Shown one piece after another: positions 43,936-52,485 of a stretch of DNA of 64,000 nt. Numbering within the stretch: position 1 is the stretch's first letter; each line of letters starts with the position of its first letter. The notes under the pieces are model-generated. The model saw nothing but the letters and a program-made list of their open reading frames with translations, ran no database searches and was not told the DNA's origin. The position numbers were made by a program, and so were the translations under genes. This DNA is from Meiothermus sp. (GTDB lineage: Bacteria > Deinococcota > Deinococci > Deinococcales > Thermaceae), in contig NZ_BPIJ01000002.1 of assembly GCF_026004055.1 (NCBI RefSeq), positions 435,803-499,802 on the forward strand, read 5' to 3'.

Positions 43936-45053
43936 ACCGCATTGTGGCCCTGGCCCAGAAGGAGTTCACCCAGATCCGGCGCGACCACGTGCTCTCGAGG
44001 CTGATTGTGGGCCTGCCCATCGTTATGACCCTGCTGTTCGGCTACGCCATCAACTTCACCCTCTCGGGCATCCGGCTCTCGCTCTACGACGGCTCACAAG
44101 ACCGCATCAGCCAGTACCTGCTGCAAGAGCTGCAAAAGGAAAACCGCTTTACCCTCAGCCACACCGCGCAAAGCCCCGAACAGGTTCCCGAGGCCATCCA
44201 GCAGGGCAAGGCCCGGGTGGGGCTCATCATTCCGCCGGGCGCTTTGCAGGCCGTGCGGCAGGATAAGGCGGTGGTGCTCGAGGTCTATGTGGATGGCTCC
44301 GACCCCAACTTTGCTTTTCAGACCCAGGCCGCTTTGCGCAAGGTGCTGGGCGATGTGAACAGCCGGTTGCTGGCCGGCAAGGTACTGGCCGGAACCGCCA
44401 CCACCCCCCCTCTTACCCCCACCCTGCACATCCTCTTCAACCCCGACAACAAGACCGCCTGGTTCATGATCCCCGGCATCATCGGCCTGATCATGACCAT
44501 TTTTACCGTGCTGCTCACGGCCCTTTCGATTGTGCGCGAAAACGAGAGCCGCACCATGGAGGCCCTGATTGCCAGCCCCATCAAGCCCTACGAGGTGGTG
44601 CTGGGGAAGGTGCTGCCCTATTTTGTGATAGCCACCCTGGTGAGCCTGGGGGTGCTCTCGATTGGCCACTTTGTGTTTGGCGTGCCGGTGCGCGGCAGCG
44701 TTTTGCTGTTGTTTGGGCTCATTGTGCTCTTTGTGCTGGGCTCGCTGGGGGTGGGGGTGCTGATTTCCACCCTGGCCCGTACCCAGATTCAGGCGGTGTT
44801 TGGCACCTTCGCCTATATTCTGCCCACCATCTTTTTGTCGGGGTTTGTGTTCCCGGTAGACGGCATGCCCCTCTTCTTCAAGGCCTTGTCGACGGTCATC
44901 CCGGCCCGCTATCTGATCGACGGTACGCGCGGGGTGATGCTGCGGGGAGCGGGCCTCGAGACCCTCTGGATTGACCTGGTGGCCCTCATCGTTTTTAGTG
45001 TGGCGGTGCTAGGCTTGGCCAGCCTGCGCTTTGGCAAACGACTGGCGGCTTAG
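43932..45053 (+). CDS. ABC-2-type exporter permease
   Basis: It has 373 residues from GTG 43932 (VNRIVALAQKEFTQIRRDHV), coupled to the ATPase by a GTGA overlap. One N-terminal membrane segment is followed by a large extracytoplasmic domain (about 45-165: RVGLIIPPGALQAVRQDKAV, LEVYVDGSDPNFAFQTQAAL) and five C-terminal segments. The block IVRENESRTMEALIASPIK is the coupling region of YhhJ/NatB-like permeases. This architecture suits export of drugs or lipophilic molecules across the inner membrane. Confidence 0.9.
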   Translation: MNRIVALAQKEFTQIRRDHVLSRLIVGLPIVMTLLFGYAINFTLSGIRLSLYDGSQDRISQYLLQELQKENRFTLSHTAQSPEQVPEAIQQGKARVGLIIPPGALQAVRQDKAVVLEVYVDGSDPNFAFQTQAALRKVLGDVNSRLLAGKVLAGTATTPPLTPTLHILFNPDNKTAWFMIPGIIGLIMTIFTVLLTALSIVRENESRTMEALIASPIKPYEVVLGKVLPYFVIATLVSLGVLSIGHFVFGVPVRGSVLLLFGLIVLFVLGSLGVGVLISTLARTQIQAVFGTFAYILPTIFLSGFVFPVDGMPLFFKALSTVIPARYLIDGTRGVMLRGAGLETLWIDLVALIVFSVAVLGLASLRFGKRLAA

Positions 45054-45069
45054 CTCGGAAGGAAATTAC

Positions 45070-45924
45070 ATGATTCGGATGGGATTTCACCGATACCGGC
45101 ACTGGTTGCGCTTTGCCCTTGTCGTTTTGGGCCTTCCGCTTTCGGCTTCTGGCCTGGCCCAGTCCCTCAGCTTCGGGATATACAGCCGCCTGTCGCCCGA
45201 CTATCTGACACCTACCGTAGAGGTCACACTCCCACTGGGCGATTTGGATCTACATGCCCGGCTTCAGCGGGACGCGCTGGGGGTGGGTTTGGGGAGCGCA
45301 CTGGAGTTTAGTGCCCTGGGGCGGGTGAGTTACCAGGTGCAGGCCAGTCTGGGTTTTGCGGGTTGGGGTGTACGGGGCAACGCCAGTGGAACCTTTGGGC
45401 CGGTCGCAGCCAATGTAGAAGCCCTTTACAGCAATACCCTGCGCAACAGCCTGTGGGTGGGTGAGGAAGCCGAGGGTGGATTGAAGGCGGGGATCTTGGG
45501 GCGTTACCGTCTCGACCCCCGGCAAACCCTGGGCTTGCAGGTGGGTTTCAAAAGCGATTTAGCCGGCATTGCGAGGGGCGCGGCCGAGCTAAGCTATGCG
45601 CTGCGCCAAACCCAGACCTACACCTTTGGGCTGGGAATAGATGACGCCCGCATCTACGGCCTGCTGGGCTGGCGGGGCGAGCTCGACGAGGCCGGGACGC
45701 TGCTCGAGGCCACCCTGCGGGCCGGGCAGCTCTGGCGGCTCGAGGCGGCCCTCACCGCACCCCTGGACGAGGAACTCAACAATCTTAAGCTGCGCCTAAC
45801 CGTGGCCTACCCCTGGACGACTACCCTGGGGGTGGAGGCCTACGGCTTCCGCGCCGATGCAAGCTACGACGGTGGGTTTTCGCTATGGCTACGCTACACG
45901 CTCAGTTTTGGAGGCAATGAATGA
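45070..45924 (+). CDS. Predicted outer-membrane beta-barrel-like protein
   Basis: It has 284 residues from ATG 45070 with the Shine-Dalgarno sequence AAGGAAAT. A signal peptide (WLRFALVVLGLPLSASGLAQ) is followed by alternating amphipathic strands rich in Gly, Tyr and Leu (VSYQVQASLGFAGWGVRGNA, YALRQTQTYTFGLGIDDARI). It ends with an aromatic strand (FSLWLRYTLSFGGNE), as barrels do. No specific family is recognised. It is tied by an ATGA overlap to the LolA-like gene and follows the ABC exporter, so it may be the outer-envelope part of the same export route. Confidence 0.6.
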   Translation: MIRMGFHRYRHWLRFALVVLGLPLSASGLAQSLSFGIYSRLSPDYLTPTVEVTLPLGDLDLHARLQRDALGVGLGSALEFSALGRVSYQVQASLGFAGWGVRGNASGTFGPVAANVEALYSNTLRNSLWVGEEAEGGLKAGILGRYRLDPRQTLGLQVGFKSDLAGIARGAAELSYALRQTQTYTFGLGIDDARIYGLLGWRGELDEAGTLLEATLRAGQLWRLEAALTAPLDEELNNLKLRLTVAYPWTTTLGVEAYGFRADASYDGGFSLWLRYTLSFGGNE

Positions 45925-46571
45925 AGAAGTGGTTGGCAATCGCCGTTTTATCGGGCCTGGCTGTGGCCCAGACCATCGCCGACATCACCCGCCAGGTGCA
46001 AGCCAACCTGGAGCGCGCGCCCTGGGAGGCCACCCTCACCGGCAGGGTGCAGCTCCCCGACGGTAGCACCCAAGAGGCCGAGTTCCGGCTGCAGGTGATT
46101 CCGGGTAAGGAGCGACTGGCCCGGGTGGAGTTCAAAAAGCCCGCCGCGCTCGAGGGCAACTTTGTGGTGATCTCGGACAAGGAGGTCTGGAACTACCTGT
46201 TCCTGACCAACCAGCTCATCATCCAGCCTCGAGCCAAGGCCCGCGTGGAGGGCCTGGGGATTAACCTGACCGACCTGGGCGACTTCGAACAGCTCTCCGA
46301 GCGGGTCACGCTCAGGCTGTTGGGCGAGCAAACCACCCCCGCCGGGGCCGCCTGGCGCATTGGCGGGGTTCCCAAGGACGCCTCGCTGGGCTTTGCCAGC
46401 ATGGAAATCCTGGTGCTCAAGGCCGACCCCCGGCCTGTCTCCATCACCCTGCGCGACAGCAACAACAAGGTGCTGGCCGACCTCAGCTTTAGCAACTTCC
46501 GCCGGGCCAACCTGACCCCTCAAATCCTCCGCAAGCGCCCCGCCGATGCCGAGGTGCTGCGGCGCAACTGA
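45921..46571 (+). CDS. LolA-like outer-membrane lipoprotein-sorting protein
   Basis: It has 216 residues. The signal peptide is MKKWLAIAVLSGLAVAQ. The body matches the LolA/LolB-like half-barrel (YEATLTGRVQLPDG-like opening, FRLQVIPGKERLARVEFKKP, KEVWNYLFLTNQLIIQPRAK) and the DUF-type lipid-binding proteins that follow ABC systems. It should shuttle a lipid or lipoprotein between envelope layers. It overlaps the barrel gene upstream and lies 64 bases before the broken lnt gene, the lipoprotein N-acyltransferase, which strengthens the envelope-lipid theme. Confidence 0.72.
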   Translation: MKKWLAIAVLSGLAVAQTIADITRQVQANLERAPWEATLTGRVQLPDGSTQEAEFRLQVIPGKERLARVEFKKPAALEGNFVVISDKEVWNYLFLTNQLIIQPRAKARVEGLGINLTDLGDFEQLSERVTLRLLGEQTTPAGAAWRIGGVPKDASLGFASMEILVLKADPRPVSITLRDSNNKVLADLSFSNFRRANLTPQILRKRPADAEVLRRN

Positions 46572-46635
46572 GCCAACCCGCTACATCCGCCGACAAGGTA
46601 ATGCCCCGGTAATTGGGCGGCGCTACAAAAAAAGC

Positions 46636-48084
46636 GTGAGGTTCTCTGTACGCCTCCTGCTGGGCCTGGGCCTCGCGGCCCTGAGCGGGGGTCTGCTGGT
46701 GCTGGCCTATCCGCCCTACAACCTCTGGCCCCTGGCCTGGGTGGCCCTGTTGCCCATGATTCTGGCGCAGTTTTGGCTGATGCCGCGAAGGCTCTCGAGC
46801 CTGGCCTCGGCCACCACCATGGGCTTGTGGGGGCTGGGCTACTTTGGCCCGGTGTTTGGCGGCAGCGGGCTTTACATGGAGTGGCTGCCCCTGGCCATTT
46901 TTCTGATTGCCCTGCTAGGTGATATGGGCGTGCGAGCCTTCCACGAGCGCACCGGCTACCGCTACTTCGTGTGGCAGGGGGTGAGCAACTGGGTGGGCAT
47001 CGAGATGATCCGGGGCTTTGTGCCCATCGCGGCCACCTGGGGCTTCATCGCCTACACCCAGCACACCCAGCCCTGGCTGATCCAGCCCGTGAGCGTCTTT
47101 AGCATTTACGGCATGAGCGCCCTGATTGTGCTGGTGAACTTCGTGCTGGGGCAGGGGCTGCTGGGACTGCTCTACAAAGAAGCCCCTCTCTCGCCCCTGC
47201 GGGTGCGGCGCTGGCTCTGGGCCGGCGCGCTGGCCCTTTTGGGCTGGGTGAGCCTCTCGCTCTGGCTCTACCGGCCCGAGCCAGGCACGCTGCGGGTGGC
47301 CGCCATCCAGCCCGCCACCTCTCCCATCCTGACGCAAAACCGGGGCCAGACCGCCCTAGCCCAGGCCACCTTGGAGCGCATGAAGGCGCAGACGCTCGAG
47401 GCCGCCCGCCAGGGCGCTCGGCTCATCGTCTGGCCCGAGGGGGCCTTCACCTTCGACCCCTAACTCGAAGACCGGCTGGGCCTGGTGGCGCTGGCGAGGG
47501 AGAGCGGGGCCTACCTGGTGGTGGGCTATGTGGTGGTGATAGGCGAGCGGCTCTTCCGCAACGAGGCCACCGTGATAAGCCCCGCAGGCGAGTTCCTGGG
47601 TGTGTATGGCAAAGACCACCCGGTCATCTTTGCCGGCGAAACCAGCCCCACCCGCGGCACCTACCCGGTCTATTCCACTGCCATAGGCCACCTGGCCACC
47701 CTCATCTGCTACGACCTCGACTTTACCGACACCGCCCGCAAGATGGCCCGCCAGGGCGCGCAGATGGTGGCCGTTCCCTCGCAGGACTGGGCCACCATCG
47801 CCGACAAGCACTACACCCACCTGGTCTTCCGCGCGGTGGAGAACCGCCTCAGCATGGTCAAGGCCGACGGCGGCTTCGACTCGGCCATCCTTGACCCCTG
47901 GGGCCGGGTGCTGAAACTCGCCAGCTTCCCCCAGGGCGGCGAGGCCACTTTGGTGGCCGACGTACCCCTGGGCCGGGCCGATGCCCCGGTGGTGCGGCTG
48001 GGCGACTGGGTAGGGTGGCTGGGGCTGTTGGGCCTGGTGGGGTTTGCGGTGGCCGACCCGATAAGCAGACGCAAGGGCAAATAG
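46636..48084 (+). pseudogene. lnt: Apolipoprotein N-acyltransferase (Lnt) interrupted by an in-frame TAA
   Basis: Lnt adds the third acyl chain to lipoproteins. The reading frame runs from GTG 46636 for 482 codons plus one internal stop, close to the 512 of E. coli Lnt. The membrane half (LLGLGLAALSGGLLVLAYPP, GIEMIRGFVPIAATWGF) is complete. The nitrilase half has the full triad when read through: Glu268 (IVWPEGAF), Lys326 (VYGKDHPV) and Cys358 (LICYDLDF). A TAA at 47461-47463 (codon 276, after FTFDP) splits it, and the same frame continues with LEDRLGLVALARESGAYLVV. There is no frameshift. It may be a recent pseudogene, a sequencing error (for example GAA to TAA) or readthrough. Confidence 0.85.
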
Positions 48085-48139
48085 AGCGAACTTGCTCCCG
48101 GCTCATTTTTGAGGAGCCAGTAAAAGCTTCTTCCAAAGC

Positions 48140-48815
48140 TCAAACCTCGAGCCCCTCCCGCAAAAAACCCAAAGCCCCTTTGGCCTCGAGCCGGTCAAAC
48201 TCTTCGGGCAAAAGCCCCTTGGGCTCGAGCCGCCCCCAGGACAAACCCACCAGGAAACGCTGACGCTCGAGGGGGTCGGTCGGCAGGTTTGGCGCTACTA
48301 CCAAAATGTCCACATCACTCGCTAAGTGGTCTGGTAACAAAATACGCAGTATGGGGTTTAGCCTTCAGAACGCGCCGTGTCTCGTAAACCTGGGCCTTCG
48401 GTGCCTTGCCTGTACGGTCATGCAAAAAGCACCCCACCCCGCTTCGCCCCTTCCCTCCCCTACTGCCTAGGGGAGGCCAGGTGGGGTGGCTGACCTGGCC
48501 CTTCACCCAGGGGATTGCGGGCCTTGCCTGATACCCTCCCCCACCCTCCCTACGCGGTAGGGAGGGCGTTTTTAGGCCATCTCGGGGGCCGAAGTGGGAT
48601 GGAATCTCTACATCGATGTATTCGGTGTGCGGTACATAACTTCGGAAATTTAGTTACCAGACCACTAAGTTGAAGTCGCCGCGTACCACCGAGCCAAATA
48701 CATAAACCTGGGCCTCCCCCAGCCGCTCGCGAACACGCCTGGCAAATACCCGCGCCTCTTCCAGCAGCGCTTCTTGCTCCCCGGCTCGGCGTTCTAAGGC
48801 AGCCTTAAGCGACAC
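48140..48815 (-). pseudogene. MNT-type nucleotidyltransferase (antitoxin of HEPN-MNT pair) split by element B
   Basis: The N-terminal part starts at GTG 48815 (VSLKAALERRAGEQEALLEE), with GGGAGG upstream, and overlaps the HEPN stop. It reads YVFGSVVRGDFNL and stops being native at 48666. Element B occupies 48326-48665. The frame resumes with ASDVDILVVAPNLPTDPLE and ends at 48140. With the element and one TAA removed the frame joins exactly to GSVVRGDFNLASDVDILV, the nucleotidyltransferase signature GSxxRGDxxxxSDxD. Rebuilt length is about 110 residues. MNT proteins neutralise HEPN toxins, in some systems by adding AMP to them. As it stands, no functional protein is expected. Confidence 0.85.
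48326..48665. mobile_element. Element B copy (340 bp) inserted in the MNT gene
   Basis: The ends are GTGGTCTGGTAAC (48326-48338) and GTTACCAGACCAC (48653-48665), with TAA on both sides (48323-48325, 48666-48668). It is in reverse orientation to the copies at 25.6 and 41.2 kb. It has no transposase. Confidence 0.87.
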
Positions 48816-49113
48816 CCTGCACCTCCCGCTCAACCCAGTCCAGCACCTGCTGGGCAGCCTCGAGGGCGCCTTCAGCCCGCTTGCGCGAGTAAAACTGGAA
48901 TGGACTTCCTGTCGGGAAAGCATCGGGGTAGCGAGCCGGAATGTAGTGGGGGTCAAGCTCTCGTGCGGCCTCCCAGATGGCTTCTGGCACTGCGATGCCC
49001 ATCTGTGAAAACGACTCCAGCAGCCGTAGCAGGGCATCCCGCCGGGCCGAGTTCAGCGTGTGCCGGGCCTGATCCCACCAGCGGGCGTACTCCTCCTGGT
49101 CGAAGAGCCTCAC
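48805..49113 (-). CDS. HEPN-domain protein, toxin of a HEPN-MNT module
   Basis: It has 102 residues and a GTG start. The helical HEPN fold is shown by YARWWDQARHTLNSARR, ELDPHYIPARYPDAFPTG and YSRKRAEGALEAAQQVL, a sequence pattern typical of HEPN partners of minimal nucleotidyltransferases. An R-x4-H (RELDPH) agrees with the RNase motif of the superfamily. TAGAAT lies six bases before the GTG on the minus strand, giving a leaderless transcript. The antitoxin gene downstream overlaps by 11 bases but is disrupted, so this toxin appears intact without its native partner. Confidence 0.82.
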   Translation of the reverse strand: MRLFDQEEYARWWDQARHTLNSARRDALLRLLESFSQMGIAVPEAIWEAARELDPHYIPARYPDAFPTGSPFQFYSRKRAEGALEAAQQVLDWVEREVQGVA

Positions 49114-49218
49114 AGCTCGATTCTAGCCCGTGCCTCTTTCTTTTTCTGGGATGCGTCTGTCTGCTGTTTGAGAGCCCGCTTTACCTGCCCACAAGATTCA
49201 AAGGCAAAGTACGCGCTG

Positions 49219-49224
49219 TATCCT
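49219..49224 (+). promoter_or_regulatory. -10 box of the ICMT-like gene, leaderless
   Basis: TATCCT lies six bases before the ATG at 49231. No Shine-Dalgarno sequence fits in the gap. The -35 region is weak. Confidence 0.45.
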
Positions 49225-49230
49225 ATCCCC

Positions 49231-49686
49231 ATGCGCTTTGGCGAGCGGGGCGAGTGGTATGTGGTGGGGCAGTTTGGCCTGCTGGGCCTGCTGGGGTTGG
49301 CCCTGTGGCTCACGCCTTCTTGGAGCCCCCCCTGGCTCGGCGGGCTGGGGCGGGGGCTGGCCTGGGTGGGCCTTTTGGTTTTGTTATTGGCGGCCTGGCA
49401 ACTCGGGCGCAACCTGACCGCGCTGCCCAAGCCCCGGCCCGGGGGGTATCTGGTGCAGGAAGGGTTGTACCGCGTGGTGCGGCATCCCATCTACTGCGGG
49501 GTGCTGCTGTGGGCCATGGGGAGCAGCCTGGCACACCTCAACCTCTGGACGGTGGGGTTGAGCGGGCTTCTGTTTGGGTTACTGAACTGGAAGGCGGCGC
49601 TCGAGGAGCGCTTTTTGGAGCAACTCTACCCCGAGTACCCAAGCTACAAGCGCCGGGTCAAAAAGCTGATTCCCTGGGTTTATTAG
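49231..49686 (+). CDS. Membrane methyltransferase, isoprenylcysteine O-methyltransferase (ICMT)-like
   Basis: It has 151 residues from ATG 49231 and four hydrophobic segments. The C-terminal signature YLVQEGLYRVVRHPIYCGVL (RHPxY) and EERFLEQLYPEYPSYKRRVK (E-x(n)-Y-x-x-Y-K-x-x-V) is that of the ICMT/PEMT membrane methyltransferases. It probably methylates a lipid or small molecule with SAM; protein prenylation is not expected in this host. The 3' end overlaps the stop of the convergent HAD gene by three bases. Confidence 0.8.
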   Translation: MRFGERGEWYVVGQFGLLGLLGLALWLTPSWSPPWLGGLGRGLAWVGLLVLLLAAWQLGRNLTALPKPRPGGYLVQEGLYRVVRHPIYCGVLLWAMGSSLAHLNLWTVGLSGLLFGLLNWKAALEERFLEQLYPEYPSYKRRVKKLIPWVY

Positions 49687-50345
49687 GGCTTGGCTGGGTC
49701 GTGACGCTCGAGCCAGTCCCACAGGCGCGCGTCGGTAAAGTCGGGGATGCAGAGGAAGGCCCCGGCCCCGGCCAGGGCTTCAGGCCGGTGTCCGGTGGTG
49801 AGGGCTACCGTGCGGATACCGGCCCCTACCGCGGCCCGCACCCCCGAGGGGGAGTCCTCGAAGGCCAGCGCCGCATCCGGGCCTATGCCCAGGTGTTGCA
49901 GCGCGGTACGGTAGGGCAGCGGGTCGGGCTTTCCGGCGGGGAGTTCTTCGGACAGCACAATGGGGTCGAACTCGAGCCCCAACATTTGTAGCATGTAGAG
50001 CGCATTCACCCTGGGCGCGTTGCTCACCAGGGCACACTTCAGGCCTTTTTCTTGCGCCCACCCCAAAAGCTCCACCAACCCCGGCAGCGGCCCAACCTCC
50101 GCAGCCAGCTCGCGAAAGCGGGCCTCTTTTTGCGCCAGAAACGCCTCGCCCTCGGCCTCGGAGAGCTGGGGCAGCACGCGGCGCACAATCTCGGGGTTGA
50201 GGCCCCCGCTGATCTGGGTCTGATAGTAGTGTTGGTCGGCCTGGATGCCATGCCGTGCCAGGCCCTCGAGCCAGGCCTGCTCGTGCAGACGGTCGGTATC
50301 GGCCAGGGTGCCGTCTAAGTCAAATAGAAGGGCTTTGAGCTTCAC
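49683..50345 (-). CDS. HAD-superfamily phosphatase, beta-phosphoglucomutase-like
   Basis: It has 220 residues. HAD motif I is LLFDLDGTLADTD (nucleophile Asp), motif II is CALVSNAPRVN (Ser), motif III is ELPAGKPDPLPYR (Lys), and motif IV is ALAFEDSPSGVRAAVGAG (Asp pair). The helical cap between about 15 and 80 gives the PGM-like subfamily. It dephosphorylates or isomerises a small sugar phosphate or similar. It overlaps the MFS gene by 26 bases upstream, so they are cotranscribed. Confidence 0.85.
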   Translation of the reverse strand: MKLKALLFDLDGTLADTDRLHEQAWLEGLARHGIQADQHYYQTQISGGLNPEIVRRVLPQLSEAEGEAFLAQKEARFRELAAEVGPLPGLVELLGWAQEKGLKCALVSNAPRVNALYMLQMLGLEFDPIVLSEELPAGKPDPLPYRTALQHLGIGPDAALAFEDSPSGVRAAVGAGIRTVALTTGHRPEALAGAGAFLCIPDFTDARLWDWLERHDPAKP

Positions 50346-51417
50346 CGTTTCTCCGGAGCAGGTAGGTCATACCGGCCATCCAGGCCGCTACCAAGAGCAT
50401 ACCCAGGGCCAGGGCCTCCTTGGGCACCAGGGCAAAGGCCGCCGGCACCAGGTTGCCCCCCACCGCCGCAGCATAAAACAAATAGGCCAGGCCGGCGTAG
50501 CCGATGTGCCGCTGGGTAAAGGCGTACAGGGTGGGAAAGGTGGGGGCCACCAAGAACCCCACCAGGGGAAAAAGCCAGGCCAGCGGCGGCACCCAGTAGC
50601 ACAGCACCACCCCCATGGCCCCCAGGTGCAGCCCGGCCAGCCGGGCCAGCGGACGGGCCGCGATGAAGTCGGCCAGCAGCCAGCGCCCCAGCGTGAGCCC
50701 CACCCAGTACAGCGAGAGCAACAGCCCCACCAGGCGGGGGTCGTAGCCCAGGTGGCGCAAGTACAGACCGGAGAAACTCGAGACCACCAGCTCCACCGCC
50801 ACATACGCCACCACCGCCAGCAGCACAAAGGGAAGCAGGCTGGAACGCTGTTTGGTTTCCGGTTCCCGTCGTGCTGCCGGGGCGGGTGCCTTCCACAAAA
50901 GTAGAGCCGCCCCCAGGGCCACCAACGCCAGCACCCCATAGCCCATGCGCCAGGGCAGCCAGACCATCAGCAAGGGCGCCAGCACCGCCCCCACCCCAAA
51001 AGCCGCGTTGATGCGGTTGAGCAGGGCCATCTGGCCCTTGGGGTATAGCTCGAGCGGAAGGGCATTGCAGTGAAAATTGGCCACCGCCACCCCCAACCCC
51101 AACAACCAGGCCGCCAGAAACACCCCACCCACCTGGGGGGTGAAGGCCATCAGCAACAACCCCAGCCCCTCTGCCGCCAGGGCCAGCGAGAGCCAGGGGT
51201 GGCGAAGGCGCATCCGGCTGCTCAGGAAGATGCCCAGCAAAGCCCCCACAAAAAACAGGTTGAAATACCAGGCCAGCTCGCGGCTCACCCCAAACTCGGC
51301 CTGCCACTGCGGTATCACCGCCCCCACCGCCGCCCCAATGGCCCCGGTCATGAACAGCCCTAGGGCACTCCCCAGGGTGAGGCGAGAACGTACCGAAGAA
51401 TGTACTGGCGGGCTCAT
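50320..51417 (-). CDS. Major facilitator superfamily transporter
   Basis: It has 365 residues with about eleven to twelve hydrophobic segments and a central cytoplasmic loop (APAARREPETKQRSS). The inner repeat (FFVGALLGIFLSSRMRLRHP) resembles the MFS A-loop. No substrate-specific motif is visible; it is near the smaller drug/sugar-like transporters. The 3' end overlaps the HAD phosphatase start, so a shared pathway (uptake of a phosphorylatable sugar, for instance) is possible but unproven. Confidence 0.75.
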   Translation of the reverse strand: MSPPVHSSVRSRLTLGSALGLFMTGAIGAAVGAVIPQWQAEFGVSRELAWYFNLFFVGALLGIFLSSRMRLRHPWLSLALAAEGLGLLLMAFTPQVGGVFLAAWLLGLGVAVANFHCNALPLELYPKGQMALLNRINAAFGVGAVLAPLLMVWLPWRMGYGVLALVALGAALLLWKAPAPAARREPETKQRSSLLPFVLLAVVAYVAVELVVSSFSGLYLRHLGYDPRLVGLLLSLYWVGLTLGRWLLADFIAARPLARLAGLHLGAMGVVLCYWVPPLAWLFPLVGFLVAPTFPTLYAFTQRHIGYAGLAYLFYAAAVGGNLVPAAFALVPKEALALGMLLVAAWMAGMTYLLRRNGEAQSPSI

Positions 51418-51507
51418 AAAAAGGGGAAAAACCTACACTATTGGCTATGAATCATGGACTGCTAGCATCCTCAAAACTAAAACCCCCGGCCCAGACCGAG
51501 GGTTTTC

Positions 51508-51582
51508 TGGTGACCCCAAGGGGATTCGAACCCCTGCCGCCGCCTTGAAAGGGCGGTGACCTAACCGCTAGTCGATGGGGCC
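51508..51582 (-). tRNA. tRNA-Glu (anticodon TTC)
   Basis: It is a cloverleaf of 75 bases. The acceptor GGCCCCA pairs with TGGGGTC (one G-U), and CCA is encoded. The anticodon loop CTTTCAA between CCGCC and GGCGG gives TTC. The T arm is GGGGTTCGAATCCCC. Confidence 0.95.
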
Positions 51583-51629
51583 GGATTGGGTTTATCTCGA
51601 AGTGCTATAACAGACCTTCAAGATAAATC

Positions 51630-51703
51630 TGGCTGGGGCACGTGGATTCGAACCACGATTGACGGAGCCAGAATCCGTAGTCCTGCCGTTAGACGATGCC
51701 CCA
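51630..51703 (-). tRNA. tRNA-Gln (anticodon CTG)
   Basis: It is a cloverleaf of 74 bases. The acceptor TGGGGCA pairs with TGCCCCA, followed by G and encoded CCA. The anticodon loop TTCTGGC between ACGGA and TCCGT gives CTG. It is a neighbour of tRNA-Glu, 47 bases apart on the same strand. Confidence 0.93.
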
Positions 51704-51833
51704 AAGGACGAAGCCTGTCCAAGCAGGCAACGGGTATGGTACAAGATGACCCGAGTTTTGACAAGAGCTTCCCTATAATCTTCTCCAGGCCGGCTTAGAC
51801 TAGCTTGTCTGAGCCTGCGCCCTTGGAGGACGA

Positions 51834-52472
51834 TTGAACAACACCGAACAAAAAATCGTCGAGGCTCTCTCGCAGGTGGTCTCGCCCTGGGCCGCCCACA
51901 ACCTGCTTCGGCGGGCCTTGCGGGGTCATTCACCGGATTTGCTGGAGCCCGCGGGCTGGGCAGCACTCATCGAAGGGCCGCTCCAGCAGGAACTGAAGGG
52001 GGTTCTGCCCACCGTTGGCCTGCTGCCCGAGCTACAAACGCTGGTAAAACAGCTCCGGGCCCAAAAGCAACGCCCAGCGGAGGTGCGTCCCCCCACCCAG
52101 CCCACCCTCGAGACCACCAACCTGACCGAGTACGTGGATCTCGAGCGAGCGCAAGACCGTGAGAAGCTGGTGTTGGATCTGGCTCGGGGCGAGGGCGTGC
52201 TGGCGGTGGTGCTGGATTCGGTTCACGGGCAGGAATGCCGGCTGGGGGTGCATAACGAGGGCCTGGTGGGCTTGCTCTCCATCGTGCACCGGTTACTTGA
52301 CCGTAAAGGGAGTTACCGGGTGTTTTACACTGTGTTCAGGGAAGCGCAGCTGGTACTCCGCCCATTAGAGCGCGGCTACCTGGCTGTGCTCACACGCAAC
52401 GAGGCCAATCTGGGGCAATTGCTGTACCGCATGAGCAAGATCGAAGCCATCCAGGTGGGCGCCGAGCGATAG
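51834..52472 (+). CDS. Unknown protein with possible roadblock/LC7-like C-terminal domain
   Basis: It has 212 residues from a TTG start with the Shine-Dalgarno sequence GGAGGAC. The N-terminal half is helical (VEALSQVVSPWAAHNLLRRA) with a Pro/Thr-rich hinge near 95. From about 110 a compact alpha/beta domain (GVLAVVLDSVHGQECRLGVH, LVLRPLERGYLAVLTRNEAN) resembles the roadblock/LC7 (MglB-like) fold found with small GTPases. The assignment is a guess from pattern. It lies 13 bases before the large membrane protein gene and is probably its partner. Confidence 0.5.
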   Translation: MNNTEQKIVEALSQVVSPWAAHNLLRRALRGHSPDLLEPAGWAALIEGPLQQELKGVLPTVGLLPELQTLVKQLRAQKQRPAEVRPPTQPTLETTNLTEYVDLERAQDREKLVLDLARGEGVLAVVLDSVHGQECRLGVHNEGLVGLLSIVHRLLDRKGSYRVFYTVFREAQLVLRPLERGYLAVLTRNEANLGQLLYRMSKIEAIQVGAER

Positions 52473-52485
52473 GAGGTTAGTAAAG

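Noticed and set aside
48315-48506. Small open frame inside element B (…GCFLHDRTGKAPKAQVYE…)
   Set aside because: It is shared by all three copies only because the element is repeated. There is no Shine-Dalgarno sequence or family match, and the 41.3 kb copy shows no selection on it. It is treated as non-coding.
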